DNA from: Lotus japonicus
Taxonomy: Eukaryota; Streptophyta; Magnoliopsida; Fabales; Fabaceae
DNA: 64,000 nucleotides
NCBI RefSeq assembly: GCF_012489685.1
Contig: NC_080044.1
Location: 83,376,732-83,440,731, forward strand
Reading direction: 5' to 3'
In this document: positions 11,197 through 22,418 of the stretch, piece by piece
Layout: every line of letters starts with the position of its first letter
How positions within the stretch are numbered: the stretch's first letter is position 1
Program-made: the position numbers and the translations under genes
The notes under the pieces: generated by a model
Database searches by the model: none
The model's input: the letters and a program-made list of their open reading frames with translations, nothing else
Told to the model about the DNA's origin: nothing

Positions 11197-14100
11197 CCCT
11201 CCCACAAGCTGAAGGTGGAAAGATATTGATCATTGCAAGTTTAGCCAGAAATCCCTGAAAGATCCGAGGCTGCAAAGCTTTAGTGAAGATATCTGCAACT
11301 TGCAAAGCTGTTGGAATAGGCAATAGCTTGACAACTCCAGCTTGCAACTTCTCTCGGACAACATGGCAATCAATTTCCAAGTGTTTAGTCCTTTCATGAA
11401 ACACTGGATTGGCAGCAATATGCAAAGCACTTTGGTTATCACAAAACAAAGCAGGTGTTTTAAGACAAGAAATTCTCAAGTCTTTCAACAAGTAAAGTAG
11501 CCATTGTAGTTCACAAGTGGCATAGGCAAGAGCTCTATATTCTGCTTCACTAGAAGACCTGGATACTGTGACCTGCTTCTTTGCTTTCCAAGATATGAGT
11601 GAATTACCAAGATAAAAACAGTACCCTGATATTGACCTTCTCGTATCCAAGCAACCTGCCCAATCTGCATCTGAATAACCTTGTAAAGTGATTGGAGTGT
11701 TTCTGGAAAAAAACAAACCAAGTCCTGGAGATGCTTTCAAGTACTTTAAAACTCTAAGTGCTGCTGTGTAATGTATATCAGTAGGTTGGCTCATGAACTG
11801 GCTCAGTTGCTGTGTTGCAAAAGAAATATCTGGTCTAGTGTGTGTCAAATACAACAATCTGCCTACCAATCTGCGATATCCCATGACATCTTCACAAGGT
11901 TTTCCTTGATCGATTGTTAACTTGAGAGCTGGATCCAATGGAGTGGAAACTGGCTTACTACCAAGATTTCCAGTTTCTTGAAGCAAATCCAAACAGTATT
12001 TCCTTTGACACAATGAGATTCCAGAGGTAGAATGAGCTACTTCTAGGCCAAGGAAATATTTCAAAACACCTAGATCTTTAATACCAAATGCTGAATGTAG
12101 AGAATCCTTAACCATTTGAAATTCTAAGAGACTGTTACCAACCAGAATAACATCATCCACATAAACAAGCAATCCTGTGAACATGTCTCCTTGAAATTTA
12201 ACAAATAAAGAGTAATCTGAAGCAGTTTGTGTGTATCCAAGATGTATAAGATGAGCAGCAAGTTTTTCATACCATTTCCTGCTAGCCTGCTTAAGTCCAT
12301 AAAGTGACTTTTGCAACTTGCATACTTGATTAGGCTTCTCTGTCAAAACTCCTGCCGGGACTTGCATGTACACATCTTCATCTAAAGTTCCATGAAGAAA
12401 TGCATTGTCTACATCCAGCTGATGCAAATGCCAATTCTGTGCTGCTGCTAAGGCCAGTATTACTCTAACAGTGGTGAGTTTGGCAACTGGAGAAAAAGTG
12501 TCAAAATAATCCAGTCCTTCAACTTGATTATATCCTTTTGCTACCAGCCTAGCTTTGTATCTAACTAAAGTGCCATATGCATTCCTCTTAATCCTGTAAA
12601 CCCATTTATTCCCTATAGGTTTTACACCATTTGGTAAGTCTACCAATTTCCAGGTTCCATTTCTCTCTAGAGCCAATATCTCTGCCTTCATAGCCTCTTG
12701 CCAGTGGGAATGCTTATTAGCTTCTTCAAAAGTAGTAGGCTCTTTATCTGATGAGATACTAAGTACATAGGATTGATGTGGTGATGAGAGTTTATCATGA
12801 GAATAGTACTGTGTGATGCTATGTACTGTACTAGTTCTGGAAGGCAATGAACTATATTGAAAATTTTGTAGAAAAGCTGGCCTCTTTACTTGTCTACTTG
12901 ATCTTCTCAAACTTGGAACTTCCCCTTCTTTCTCTGTCTCTGTAGCATCAAGATCTATGGAATGTTGCAAGTTCAGATTCTCAGTCTGAGGAGATAAAGT
13001 TAGCCTTTCTGCTTGAGAATTATCAGTAATCACTTCTGGAACAACAGAAGAATCTTTTTCATTCTGCAGCATCTGACTTTCAAGTATAGATTGTGGCACT
13101 TCTGACTTCTCAATATCTCCAGGTTTCTTGTCTTGTGCTTGCAAATCTAAACACTCCCAAGTAGGTAGTGTAGAACTCTTATAAGGTAAAATGTGTTCAT
13201 GAAACACCACATCTCTGGAAATTATGATCTCATGAGTAGATATGTCTAGCAAAACAAATCCCTTTACACCTTGCTTAAATCCCAAGAAGACACACTTCCT
13301 GGCTCTTTGGTCTAGTTTAGATCTTTGAGAGGATATTGTACTAGCAAAACATAGTGATCCAAACACTTTTAAACTCTCTAAATCTGCTTTCTCTTGATAA
13401 AGTAAATGATAAGGTGACCTATCATTTAACAGCTTGCTTGGTATCCTGTTCATAAGGAAGACTGCATGTAACACAGCATAGCTCCACATTTTCTTGGGCA
13501 ATTTAGACTGAAAAAGCAATGCTCTGGCTATGTTCAGAATGTGCTGATGCTTCCTTTCTACCCTCCCATTCTGCTGAGGTGTATGAATACAACTTCTCTG
13601 ATGTAGAATACCCTTTGCAGAATAGAAAGATGGCATGATGAACTCAGGTCCATTGTCAGTTCTAATAGCTTTAACAGTATGCCCAAACTGAGTTTGTACC
13701 ATGGCCACAAATGACTGAACCTGATGCTGAACTTGTCCTTTATTATTAAGCAAGACTATCCAAACAAATCTGCTGTGATCATCCAAAACAGTAAGGAAAT
13801 ATTTGTGATTATGTACTGAGGGAATAGCAAGTGGCCCCCAAATGTCCATGTGCACAAGATCAAAGCAATTCTTAGAATTATGTAAACTGTCAGGGAACAT
13901 TTTCCTCTTCTGCTTGGCCAGATGACAGATATCACATACTAGTAAACTACTAATATTTACTGAACTATGGAATTTATTCAAAGCTTGAATCTTATCATGA
14001 GACAAATGTCCCTACCTAAAATGCCACAAAGCTCCAGGTGGAATAACCTGAGTGGAGCTGTTTATTTCAGAAACAGAATGCTGAACACTAAAACATACAC

Positions 14101-15697
14101 TAGAAGGACTTGTAACTACTAAATGGTATAACTTGTCTTCCTTCAAGCTACCCAAACCAATCCTCTTCTGGGAATGCACCTCCTGAATATCACAAGTGAA
14201 TTCACCAAAAATGATGTCACAATGATTTCTCTTTGCCAATTTATGTACTGAAACTAAATTGTAGCTAAACTCAGGAACAAATAAGACATGAGTTAACAAT
14301 ATTAGACTTGTAAGTCTAACTGTTCCTACATAACAGGTATCTATGATTGTTCCATTTGGCAAACTAACGCTTATAGGCTTTACTTCAGCTAGAGTCTCAA
14401 AACACAACTTGTTAAAACAAATGTGGTCACTAGCTCCTGAGTCAATCACCCAATCTCTACTATCATACTTTTGTGAACAAGAGAGAGCAAAATGCTTACC
14501 ATGCCCTGTGGTTCCTGAATTATGATTAGTAGTTCTGATCACATGATTAACTGCAACTTGTCCTGTTTCTGCAACTTTCTTTGATGAACCAGCAACTTGT
14601 TGAATTATAGACACTATTCTTTTGTACTGATCAGCTGTGAATGGTTCTTCACTCTCTTTTATTTGAATTGAGTCATCTCCTTGATCATCTTCTGTATCAT
14701 AACCTCCACTACCTCCACTGACATTGTTTACATGAGTAGTGGAGTTAGAAGCAAATTTAGTATTGGAAGTGTTGGGATAACCATGCAGTTTATAGCAGAT
14801 GTCAATAATATGACCAGGCTTCTTGCAATAGGTACAAAATTTTCCTGCACCCTTGTATCCATAATAGCTAGAATTTCCAGAATAACTAGAATTAGGCATT
14901 TTTCCCCTGCCATATGACTTTCTTCCTTCTGCAACATTCACTATAACCTTTGATTCATCACTTTCTTCAAAATCTGACTGTCTTTCATGTTGCATAGCTA
15001 AAGAAACAACTTTTGCTATGGATGGCAGAGGATTAGACATCAAAATCTGAGACTTAATAACTCCAAAATTCTCATTCAGTCCCAAAAGAAATCTAATAGC
15101 ATTATCTTGCTCCCTAAACAATTTTACTTGCTCTATGGCTTCACATCTACAGTGAACAGTACATCTACATTGAGGTATTGGTCGATAGTGCTCCAATTCT
15201 TCCCAAAGAGTTTTGATTTCAGTGTAATAATCGTTTACTGACATAGAATTTTGCTTTAAGCTACTGATTTCATTTTGCAATTCAGCAATTCTCACTAAAT
15301 CTCCCTGAGAAAATCGATCACGAAGATCCTTCCAAGCATCACAAGCATTTTCAACAAAAACTATGCTATTAGCAATTGTAGAAGTTACCGAATTGAGTAT
15401 CCATGAATGGATCAAGCTGTTGCAGCGATCCCAAGCATCGTAGTTGGCATCACCAGGTACTGCAACTGGAATTTCGCCATTGATAAACTTGAACTTGTTC
15501 TTCGCCACAAGTGCTCGCTTCATCGATCGAGCCCAGGCACTGTAATTCCTTCCATTGAGAGGTGGAGATACCATTGTAGCCGACGGATTTTCACCGGAAT
15601 GAATGTAATACGGCGAAATCGGATTTTGCGCTGGATCCTGAACCACATGTGCTTGCTGATTTCCATTGTTGTTGTTGATTTGTGCGTTTCGCACCAT
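11192..15697 (-). pseudogene. Copia gag-pol polyprotein with one premature stop
   Basis: The likely start is the ATG at 15697 (MVRNAQINN), just downstream of the primer-binding site. Order: gag; zinc knuckle CTYCKKPGHIIDIC (about 14830); aspartic protease with DSGASDH (about 14435); GAG-pre-integrase; integrase with HxxxC and the D-D-E core (DIWGPL, RTDNGPEF); copia reverse transcriptase with YVDDVILVG (about 12140); and RNase H ending in ADIFTKAL (about 11270). One TAG at 14012-14014 splits it into 561 and 937+ residue halves, at the Leu of the usual LWHxRLGH motif (a single base change from TTG). Everything else is open, so this copy lost autonomy by one point mutation or the stop is recent. 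About 1,500 codons in all. Confidence 0.93.
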
Positions 15698-15746
15698 TTC
15701 TGCGGAAGCTGGTGATGGCAGAGCCCAATCTAGGGCTCTGATACCA

Positions 15747-16012
15747 TCAAAGAATGTGAGAACTCTTGAGAGAGATTGAAGAAGAAGAAGAAACTTTGAT
15801 ATTCTGATTTCAACTGAATTGCAATACAAGACTGTAGATAGCTATTTATACCTAGATTAGACACTAACTAATTATATAACAACCTAACAAACTCTAAACT
15901 AATCAGTAACTAACATGCCAGCTCATGCCAGCTTACAATGAACTTCTATATTATTACAATATAGTCCTTGTACTACTACTTATTACTAATAGTGATCCTG
16001 TGAACTTTTACA
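15747..16012 (-). repeat. 5' LTR of the copia element
   Basis: 266 bp, starting TGTAAAAGTTCACAGG on the minus strand. It should hold the element's promoter. Confidence 0.92.
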
Positions 16013-16017
16013 CATAC

Positions 16018-16399
16018 ATTATTGTGACGCAGATACTATCATTCTATTCTATATTCAAATTAATTGTTGTTTCAGCAGAACTTGATTTAATTGTGACGCA
16101 GATACTATCATTCTATTCTATATTCAAATTAATTGTTGTCGTTTACTACTTAGGGTCTGCTATACAGAGATCTATTACAGGTTAAATTACTTTATAAAAT
16201 TGTTTTTCTGCTTAAAATGTTTATGTATGTATGTTTCAGTGCTATGGAAAAGAATATGCATGGGTGGGTTAAGTTAAAGGGGGATCAGACAATGCGCGCA
16301 TAACACAAAAGGGTAATGTGAATAAAGCCTGCAAACACGTCTACACACCTTGGAAGTTTTCCTGCTAGCTAGGGACACCCCTTCTGCAATTAAGTAATA
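16018..16399. repeat. Intergenic stretch with a 50-bp duplication
   Basis: The 50-base sequence starting ATTGTGACGCAGATACTATC occurs at 16021-16070 and again at 16090-16139, a 69-bp period. No gene is seen in the rest. Confidence 0.75.
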
Positions 16400-16410
16400 C
16401 TAGGATTTTG

Positions 16411-16428
16411 ACCCGTGCTATGCACGGG
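16411..16428 (-). other. Helitron 3' terminal hairpin
   Basis: 7-bp stem CCCGTGC/GCACGGG with a 3-base loop, close to the terminal CTAG. This is the termination signal for rolling-circle transposition. Confidence 0.8.
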
Positions 16429-16494
16429 GTCTTTATACGTAATTTTTTATGGGTTAAGATCTAATTGAAATGTATAGTTATACCCAATTTTCAA

Positions 16495-17043
16495 TCAATT
16501 GAAAGCAGTACTGAGATAGTTCTTAACAACATTGTGACACAAGATTTGCAACGCTTTGCTGTTTGAAGAACCAACACATCTTGGTGTCTTATACTGACTA
16601 ACAGCGGTTCCTAATCCAAGGTAATGATCAAGAACCTTCTGGAATGTTCCTCTCCTAACAACTCGGAGTTCAAGGGGCCCAATGCAGTTAACTTTGCGAG
16701 AACTTGTGTAGCTTGCATCAATGAAAGACTTGTCTAAACAATTGCAGCATTGACTGAGTAAATTTTCACTTGCTTCACCACTGATTTCCCAGAAAATGAC
16801 ATAGTGATCTGGTTCTGTGGTTAAATCAACATGGCTAGTGAAGTCAACAATTCCACTTTCTCCTCTGCTAAAAATTTGGCAGTGGCTTCCACAGCTAGCT
16901 GCAAATCCTTTTCAGTGTTCTTGTCAATGTTGATGTTCAACAGAAGACTGCTCCGGCGAACAAATTTGAGTTCCGGAGTCGAGTTATGGAACCCCATAAC
17001 CTTTACCACATCTCCTAGCCTATACCGGTACAAACCTGCAATT
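16495..17043 (-). pseudogene. GH3 amido synthetase C-terminal fragment (JAR1/GH3-like)
   Basis: About 180 codons of the GH3 C-terminal domain: GLYRYRLGDVVKV (about 17030), TPELKF, NIDKNTEKDLQLAVE, VIFWEISGEAS, CCNCLDKSFIDASY, GPLELRVVRRGTF and the C-terminus NYLSTAFN with TGA at 16497-16495. GH3 enzymes use ATP to join amino acids to auxin, jasmonate or related acids. The N-terminal two thirds are absent, and one base is missing near 16846-16851 (between VEL and DFTSHVDL), which shifts the frame. It lies just inside the Helitron 3' end, so it was most likely captured by the Helitron. The possible splice acceptor at 17044 (TTGCAG) could mark the start of a captured exon. Confidence 0.85.
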
Positions 17044-20000
17044 TGCAGCATACATGTTTGGATCAGTTTTTATTTCGTAATAATCAATTAGTTTGGAAGA
17101 ACTAAAGTCAAGGGGCAATTTATAAACACATACCATCAAGTTACCACGGAAAGCAAATAACCATAAGCAATCCAGTAAGATCTTGGTCGAAAGACACCGA
17201 AGAAACAATTCATGCACACCCTCAAATTAAAGTAAAATTAATTGTCCTTTTCTATGGAAAAGATCTGAAATGCTTGACATCTAGCTCCGAAAGCCAGATA
17301 AGCGACACAATGGAGCAATCACATTAGAGCAATAACGTAAAATGAATGACGAAATCCCGTTGAAGTCCATCCCACTTCCATGAGACCCCAATTCTTCCCT
17401 AAAATTAAAGTAAAACTGATTTTAAAGCTAAAATGGAATGAAGTCTTACATATCAAAGAAGGATGATACCCTTGAATCAAGCAGCCCAAAATTCAAATAG
17501 GTAGTTGTAAAATAGAAATAAACTTTCATCGTTTCATTTTTATGATCATCGTTTGTTTCTCGAGTGAAAGGAGGTGTATAGTAAAACCTATAATAAAATC
17601 TGATTGGGGAAAAAAATAAGGTCAAAGCAGAAAATTAATTTCAGGTTAATTTGAACTTACCTTTTGATCACCTTGATAAAAAAAACTGGGTAGAAACAAT
17701 AGACTTGGAAGGCACAAATGGATTTGACCAACCCACTTAGCAGAGGAAGTCTTTCACCGATCTGAAAGAGAGAAATGAGTGGACCAATGTTGGAAGCAAC
17801 AAAAAAAAAGTGGACTTGAGAGCAAATGGAAGAGACCGAAAACTTGAAGCAACTAATTAAAAACTGGAGAAGGCCATGAAAACACGTTAGAGAACATATT
17901 AGTAGAGCATATGTAGCATTGAATCAGGTATATTTGACATTCCATTAAACAGGCATCACCTTACACTCTGCATAATTGAGATGTCAATTATCATTATAAA
18001 ACAAATAATGATCGAGAGTTCCAGAAAGAAATTTATATTCAATTGAAAATATTTAATTCCATAGGACAATTAAGTATCAAACATCCATAAGATCAATTAC
18101 AATTTGGCTTCAAATTTTCTCAACAAAGATGGAAATCAAACTTAAATAAAGGCTTCCTTTAAGCAGCTTTGGCATGCCAGTGCCTTGAACCTTTCCAATT
18201 CCTATGTGAGTCATCAACTTTGCGGGCGCTATATCATATTCTTGAAGATCTTCTCCAAGAGAAGCTGCTGTTCAAACTTTGTCCTCACTCCAAATAGGAA
18301 AGCATTTAAATGAAAAGTGTCTCAACCTAGTCCAAGTTCATGGATGCCATTCTCAACAGAAAAATGATTCAGCAGATCCTAAAATACAAATAGACCAAAG
18401 TAAGACTCAGTAATAAATTTGGTTAATAAAACACTCGCATATAGAAAACTGAGGATGATCGCTAGAAGCATTGAACAATGATATTTGCATTCAATTAAAA
18501 ACATCCATAGTTCAACCAAATATGGCTGCAGAATTATTAAACGAAACTGGGAACAACAGTTAAATGAAAGTCTGATAAATGAGTCAACCAATGCTCCAGA
18601 TTCAATTTAGTCTTCAAACTTGGCCCCTAGGGCTTGAGGTTGTTTTCTTTTGCTACTGAACATTCCTTTTTAAAAGTACAAAAAAATTACTCATTTAACT
18701 CCATCCAAATTATACATAAATGCTAAATGTAACGACATCATAGTAATACCCAGGCCTATTTTAGAATCCCACATAAACTTATATTTTCTTGCAAACTATG
18801 CTGAAAAAGTTAATGTAAATAGCATTTCTTCAATTTTTAGTCTGCTGAGCTGGCTCATAAACTGCACAGGAACATTGGCCGTACAAGTGATGTGCAATTG
18901 TGAAACCTGTTGGCGTCTCATTAAAAAGTGGTTGGAATTGTCTTTAATTGAAAGCAGTGGGATGCCCTGCTCATGCCTGAAAAAAATTTCAGGATTTACT
19001 CTGGTCTTTATCTTCACCAACCTATTGAAGTTATCCTTAAATGTGTTATGAGAGTATTTAAAAATTAAAATCAAAGGGTAAAAAATTAGGCAGCAATAAC
19101 TGAATCCTGGAGGGGTCCTTATATAAATGTCTAAAGATATAGTACTAAATACCATCAATTGTTTATACCAAAGCAATAAAGTTTAATCTTAAATTTTAGT
19201 CTTACAATTTCCCATGTCATATTGTCATTAGAGCAAAATCGTACAGGCTAAGGAGAGACAATCACCCAACAGAGGCTATCCAAAAAAAAACCTTGTACCA
19301 ACAGAGGAATAATTAAAAGATGAAAGCAAAATCAAGAAAAACCTAAATGATTGAAGAACATCAATAACAAACAGACATGAAAGAAGTCATGCTGCTTTGC
19401 CTTTTAAATTACAGTTTGCTGCTCTTAGTCAAAAGCATAACAAATGAAATTAATTTACAGAGTCTACAATTTCCATATTTCTTAGTAAATAGTCTATGCA
19501 GAATCACTATGACACAATAAATTACCTTATGATATCCCAGAAGATTGAAACTGCTTAATGTTAGGTGGCTGCAGCTAGATTAGGAAAAAGAGAAGTACCA
19601 CATTTCACTGGACATGGGCTCAGTTAAGTCATCGATCAAAATCTCTTATAAAACAAAGGCTCAAATCTCAATCAAAACATCAACCAAAATCCCCTCACTC
19701 AATAGAATTTCATATTCCTATGTAGAGAATCATGTAGCTGAAAAAATTTCATCGACCAAGATAGCCCGCCAACTCTACTAAACACAACACACAATTTATT
19801 CTTCTCTTGGCTTTTACGCTCACAATTTTTTTCCAGTTTTGTAACCTGCAATCTTAGCCTAAAGTATAAAGCAAAAGTATAACCAAAATCTCCTCTTGAA
19901 ATCTTAGATAAAGAGGATGACAAAAGTATAAGGTCCGCATCAAGAATCAATTAGTGAAGAAGGGAAAGTCCATCAAAGAAACCATGGGAAGGAAAAATCA

Positions 20001-20333
20001 CTAACTCATTAAACTAATAGTCTAAATTTCATTGACTTGTATGGTCTGCCAATGATGATAAGGAAAAGTAAATTAGATATAAGAATAATGATATATCTTC
20101 CTATCCAAAATGAAATTTAAAGAGGCAAAAACATACCAGAATGATGAAACTACTTAATACATATCCATTCATCAAAAAAATTCCAACTGCCAAGAAACAC
20201 CATCAGCAAAAGTCAAATGTTAAGCAAGCAGTTGAAGAAGAATTTAAAAAGCTTTGAAAAACTGTAGAGTGATCTACAGCAAGGAGAATGGCTTACCTCA
20301 GTGTGGATTTTCCACCTTCCATGAATGAGCTAC
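17044..20333. other. Helitron interior, mostly non-coding
   Basis: AT-rich sequence between the GH3 and RPA fragments. Short open stretches on minus near 18170-18300 and 18830-18980 look slightly exon-like (the second includes HEQGIPLLSIKDNSNHF) but I do not recognise them. They may be further captured pieces or introns of the RPA-like gene. Confidence 0.4.
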
Positions 20334-20636
20334 CTTCCGAGCAATGGCTTCAATTTTGTCACCCTCGAAATAAAAACAACAATAATCAGAACATGAATAA
20401 ACCAACATTTCATTCAAATAAAGAAGAAAAACTACAATTTAAACAACCACTGCAATGTAGTAAAGATTCAGAAGAAAGGTATAAACCTCAGCATCAATTA
20501 GAACTATATGCAAGGCATAGGGACTCAAGGGATCGTTCACAGGGCATGCTTCCCACATCCGCATAACCCTAGTCCTAATTTTCAAAAAACTCTTCCCAGG
20601 GCAAAGACTCTTGACTGGAGTCACACCACCACCCAT
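20334..20636 (-). pseudogene. RPA1-like single-stranded-DNA-binding gene remnant
   Basis: Exon 20636-20487 begins MGGGVTPVKSLCPGKSFLKI and runs to VLIDAE, then a GT donor. The next small exon, 20363-20334, continues GDKIEAIARK before another GT. This is the first OB fold of the plant RPA1-like proteins (DUF223 type) often carried by Helitrons. The following OB-fold parts are not visible, so the gene is truncated. Upstream (20640-21350) is a GC-richer leader with repeated GAGCGTTCGT units and AACCCTAG, probably its promoter and 5' UTR. Confidence 0.7.
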
Positions 20637-20936
20637 TGATCAGACCCAAACTTCGAATAAGTGGATCAAGTTTGAGAAAAAAATGGTTGGGAAGAAGGAC
20701 AGAAAACTGGGACACAATGTGGGAGTTTGAGGAGAAGATGGCTCAATTTATAGAAAAACTCTCAGCAGTTTCGTAGTCCAATTCAAATTGGAAATAAAAA
20801 AGAGAAATTTAACATTTCAAATCATAACAGCTGTAAAGAAAATATAGGATACATTAGGGGATAGGAAAAATACCTGTAAAGTGATCTCCATAGGGCAGAG
20901 CAGAGAAGAGAAAACCGAATAGCCCAGGGAAGGAGT

Positions 20937-21310
20937 AGAGGATTGTTGCAGAGGCTACACAGTAGAGGCAGAAGAGGGACGAGCGTTCGTACAAGGGAGA
21001 ACGCCATGGAGCAGAGGGTACACGGTAGAGGGAGGAGAGGGTCGAGCGTTCGTGGCCTTGTGTGTCAGTGGCGACGGCGGCGGCCGGAAAACACGGGAAG
21101 AAGGAGGTGGCCGGATTTCACGGAAGAAAGGTGATAGGGTTCATGTCTGGTAACCCTAGTTGAACAGAAAACTGACAGAAAGGAGAGGAAAGCGCATAGC
21201 TTAGGGGTTGCAGAACACCGTCGAAACCGGAAAAGCAGTAGATGGGACGAGCAGAGCCTACGGTAGAACCAGAAGAGGGTGGAACAGAGCGTACACGGAA
21301 GAAAGGAGAG
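20937..21310 (-). repeat. Diverged direct repeats in the Helitron 5' leader
   Basis: Units such as CAGAGG-TACAC-GTAGAGG and GTCGAGCGTTCGT recur near 20955-20990, 21015-21052 and 21245-21300. They form a GC-rich island in an AT-rich element, likely the promoter or leader of the RPA-like gene. Confidence 0.5.
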
Positions 21311-21460
21311 ATTGAGTGCTGCAAACCCTATGGAAAAATAACCTATCATTCAACTAAAGAAGCCCAAATAAGAAATAGGCCTAACTATCTAACAACTGCA
21401 TCAAAAAAAAAATGTGCACTATGAACAGTAAAATTGGATCTTGCATTTTAAGTTAGTAGA

Positions 21461-22105
21461 TAACATCTTCATAGTTCTACCATGCCTCATTTCAGACAAT
21501 ATATCTATATTCTTTCAAAAAAAAAAAAAAAGACAACATATCTATTTAAATTATCAAATTGAACTTTGTTGCTAAATTGGGTTTTATCTCATTTAACACA
21601 TGACTAGAGACCCGCCATGACTAGCTATAATTTTCATCAATTAATTTTATTATAAAAAGAATCAAGATTTTTCTTATCTTTTATGTTTATTAATAGGACC
21701 GAAAGTAGTATATTGTTTTTTTTTAACGTGAAGTAGTATTTTGTTAAACTTAAACTTTATAGATACACCCCCTCCCCACCCCCAAAGATATTTAAATAAA
21801 TTTTCCATTTTATAAATTTATTTTAAAACATTATAACACATTAACACTCAATTAAAAGAAGGACTAGTAATACGTATAGTATGCATATGATGATGATCTT
21901 GCTAAAGTTAGGAGAAAAAAAAAGTAGATGTGGCCCAAGAGGAATGGAAATAGCACATTCTAAACGGGAGCAACTGAAAATCGTATTCACGTGGTCAAAG
22001 CTATGATATTCCGTTTTTATAAAAACTTATCAACGGTTAGGTAACGTATATAGAAAGAGGAATATAATCATCATAGCATTGCTTTGGACCTTTGCTCAGT
22101 TAGCA
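21461..22105. other. Intergenic, AT-rich
   Basis: No supported gene. A poly-A tract lies near 21518. Confidence 0.55.
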
Positions 22106-22108
22106 TAA

Positions 22109-22415
22109 GGTCTCGTTTGGGAAAACAATCTAATTAAGTGTTTTTTTGTACATAACCTAATTAAGTATTTATGGTCAAAATATGATCATAATCGTTTATT
22201 CGTAAGCTATTTTAAAAAATTTATTGAAAATAAATTAAAAATAAGCTATATATAAGTATAAGTTTTTTTTTTCATAAGTTATCCAGAGTAACTTATAAAA
22301 ATAAGTTCAAAACAACTTATGGTAAGCTATAAACTGTTTGCATAAGCTTTCCCAAGTACTAGCATAAACGCTTATGTTATCATATAAACTCAAATAAACT
22401 CTTTCAAACGAGTCT
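22109..22415. mobile_element. Tourist-like MITE (about 307 bp)
   Basis: Flanked by TAA (22106-22108 and 22416-22418). The short inverted ends are GGTCTCGTTTGGGAAAAC and CTTTCAAACGAGTCT. The interior holds palindromic ATAAGTTAT/AACTTAT motifs typical of legume MITEs. The ends are imperfect, so the family is tentative. Confidence 0.55.
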
Positions 22416-22418
22416 TAA

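Larger units (their letters stand above)
10921..16012 (-). mobile_element. Ty1/copia LTR retrotransposon, nearly intact (5,092 bp)
   Basis: Flanked by the 5-bp duplication CATAC (10916-10920 and 16013-16017). The LTRs at 10921-11196 and 15747-16012 are almost identical; the differences I see are an extra 10-bp GAGAGATTGA copy in the left LTR and one or a few substitutions. On the minus strand a tRNA-Met primer-binding site (TGGTATCAGAGC) directly follows the 5' LTR at 15746-15735, and a purine tract (TTGTGGGAGGG) precedes the 3' LTR. It encodes one gag-pol frame in copia order. The LTR similarity means a recent insertion. Confidence 0.95.
16400..21460 (-). mobile_element. Helitron carrying RPA and GH3 gene fragments (about 5.06 kb)
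   Basis: The 3' end on the minus strand is firm: a GC-rich hairpin (CCCGTGC-ATA-GCACGGG, 16412-16428) about 11 bases before CTAG at 16403-16400, followed by T, as Helitrons require. The proposed 5' end is TCTACTAACTT at 21460, preceded by A, giving the expected A/T insertion site without duplication. The 5' portion holds an RPA1-like gene remnant, a common Helitron passenger, and the 3' portion holds the C-terminal part of a GH3 gene. The 5' boundary is an inference; the 3' boundary is strong. Confidence 0.7.

Noticed and set aside
20822..21349. Several overlapping open frames in the Helitron leader
   Set aside because: GC-rich direct repeats keep frames open on both strands; no homology recognised.
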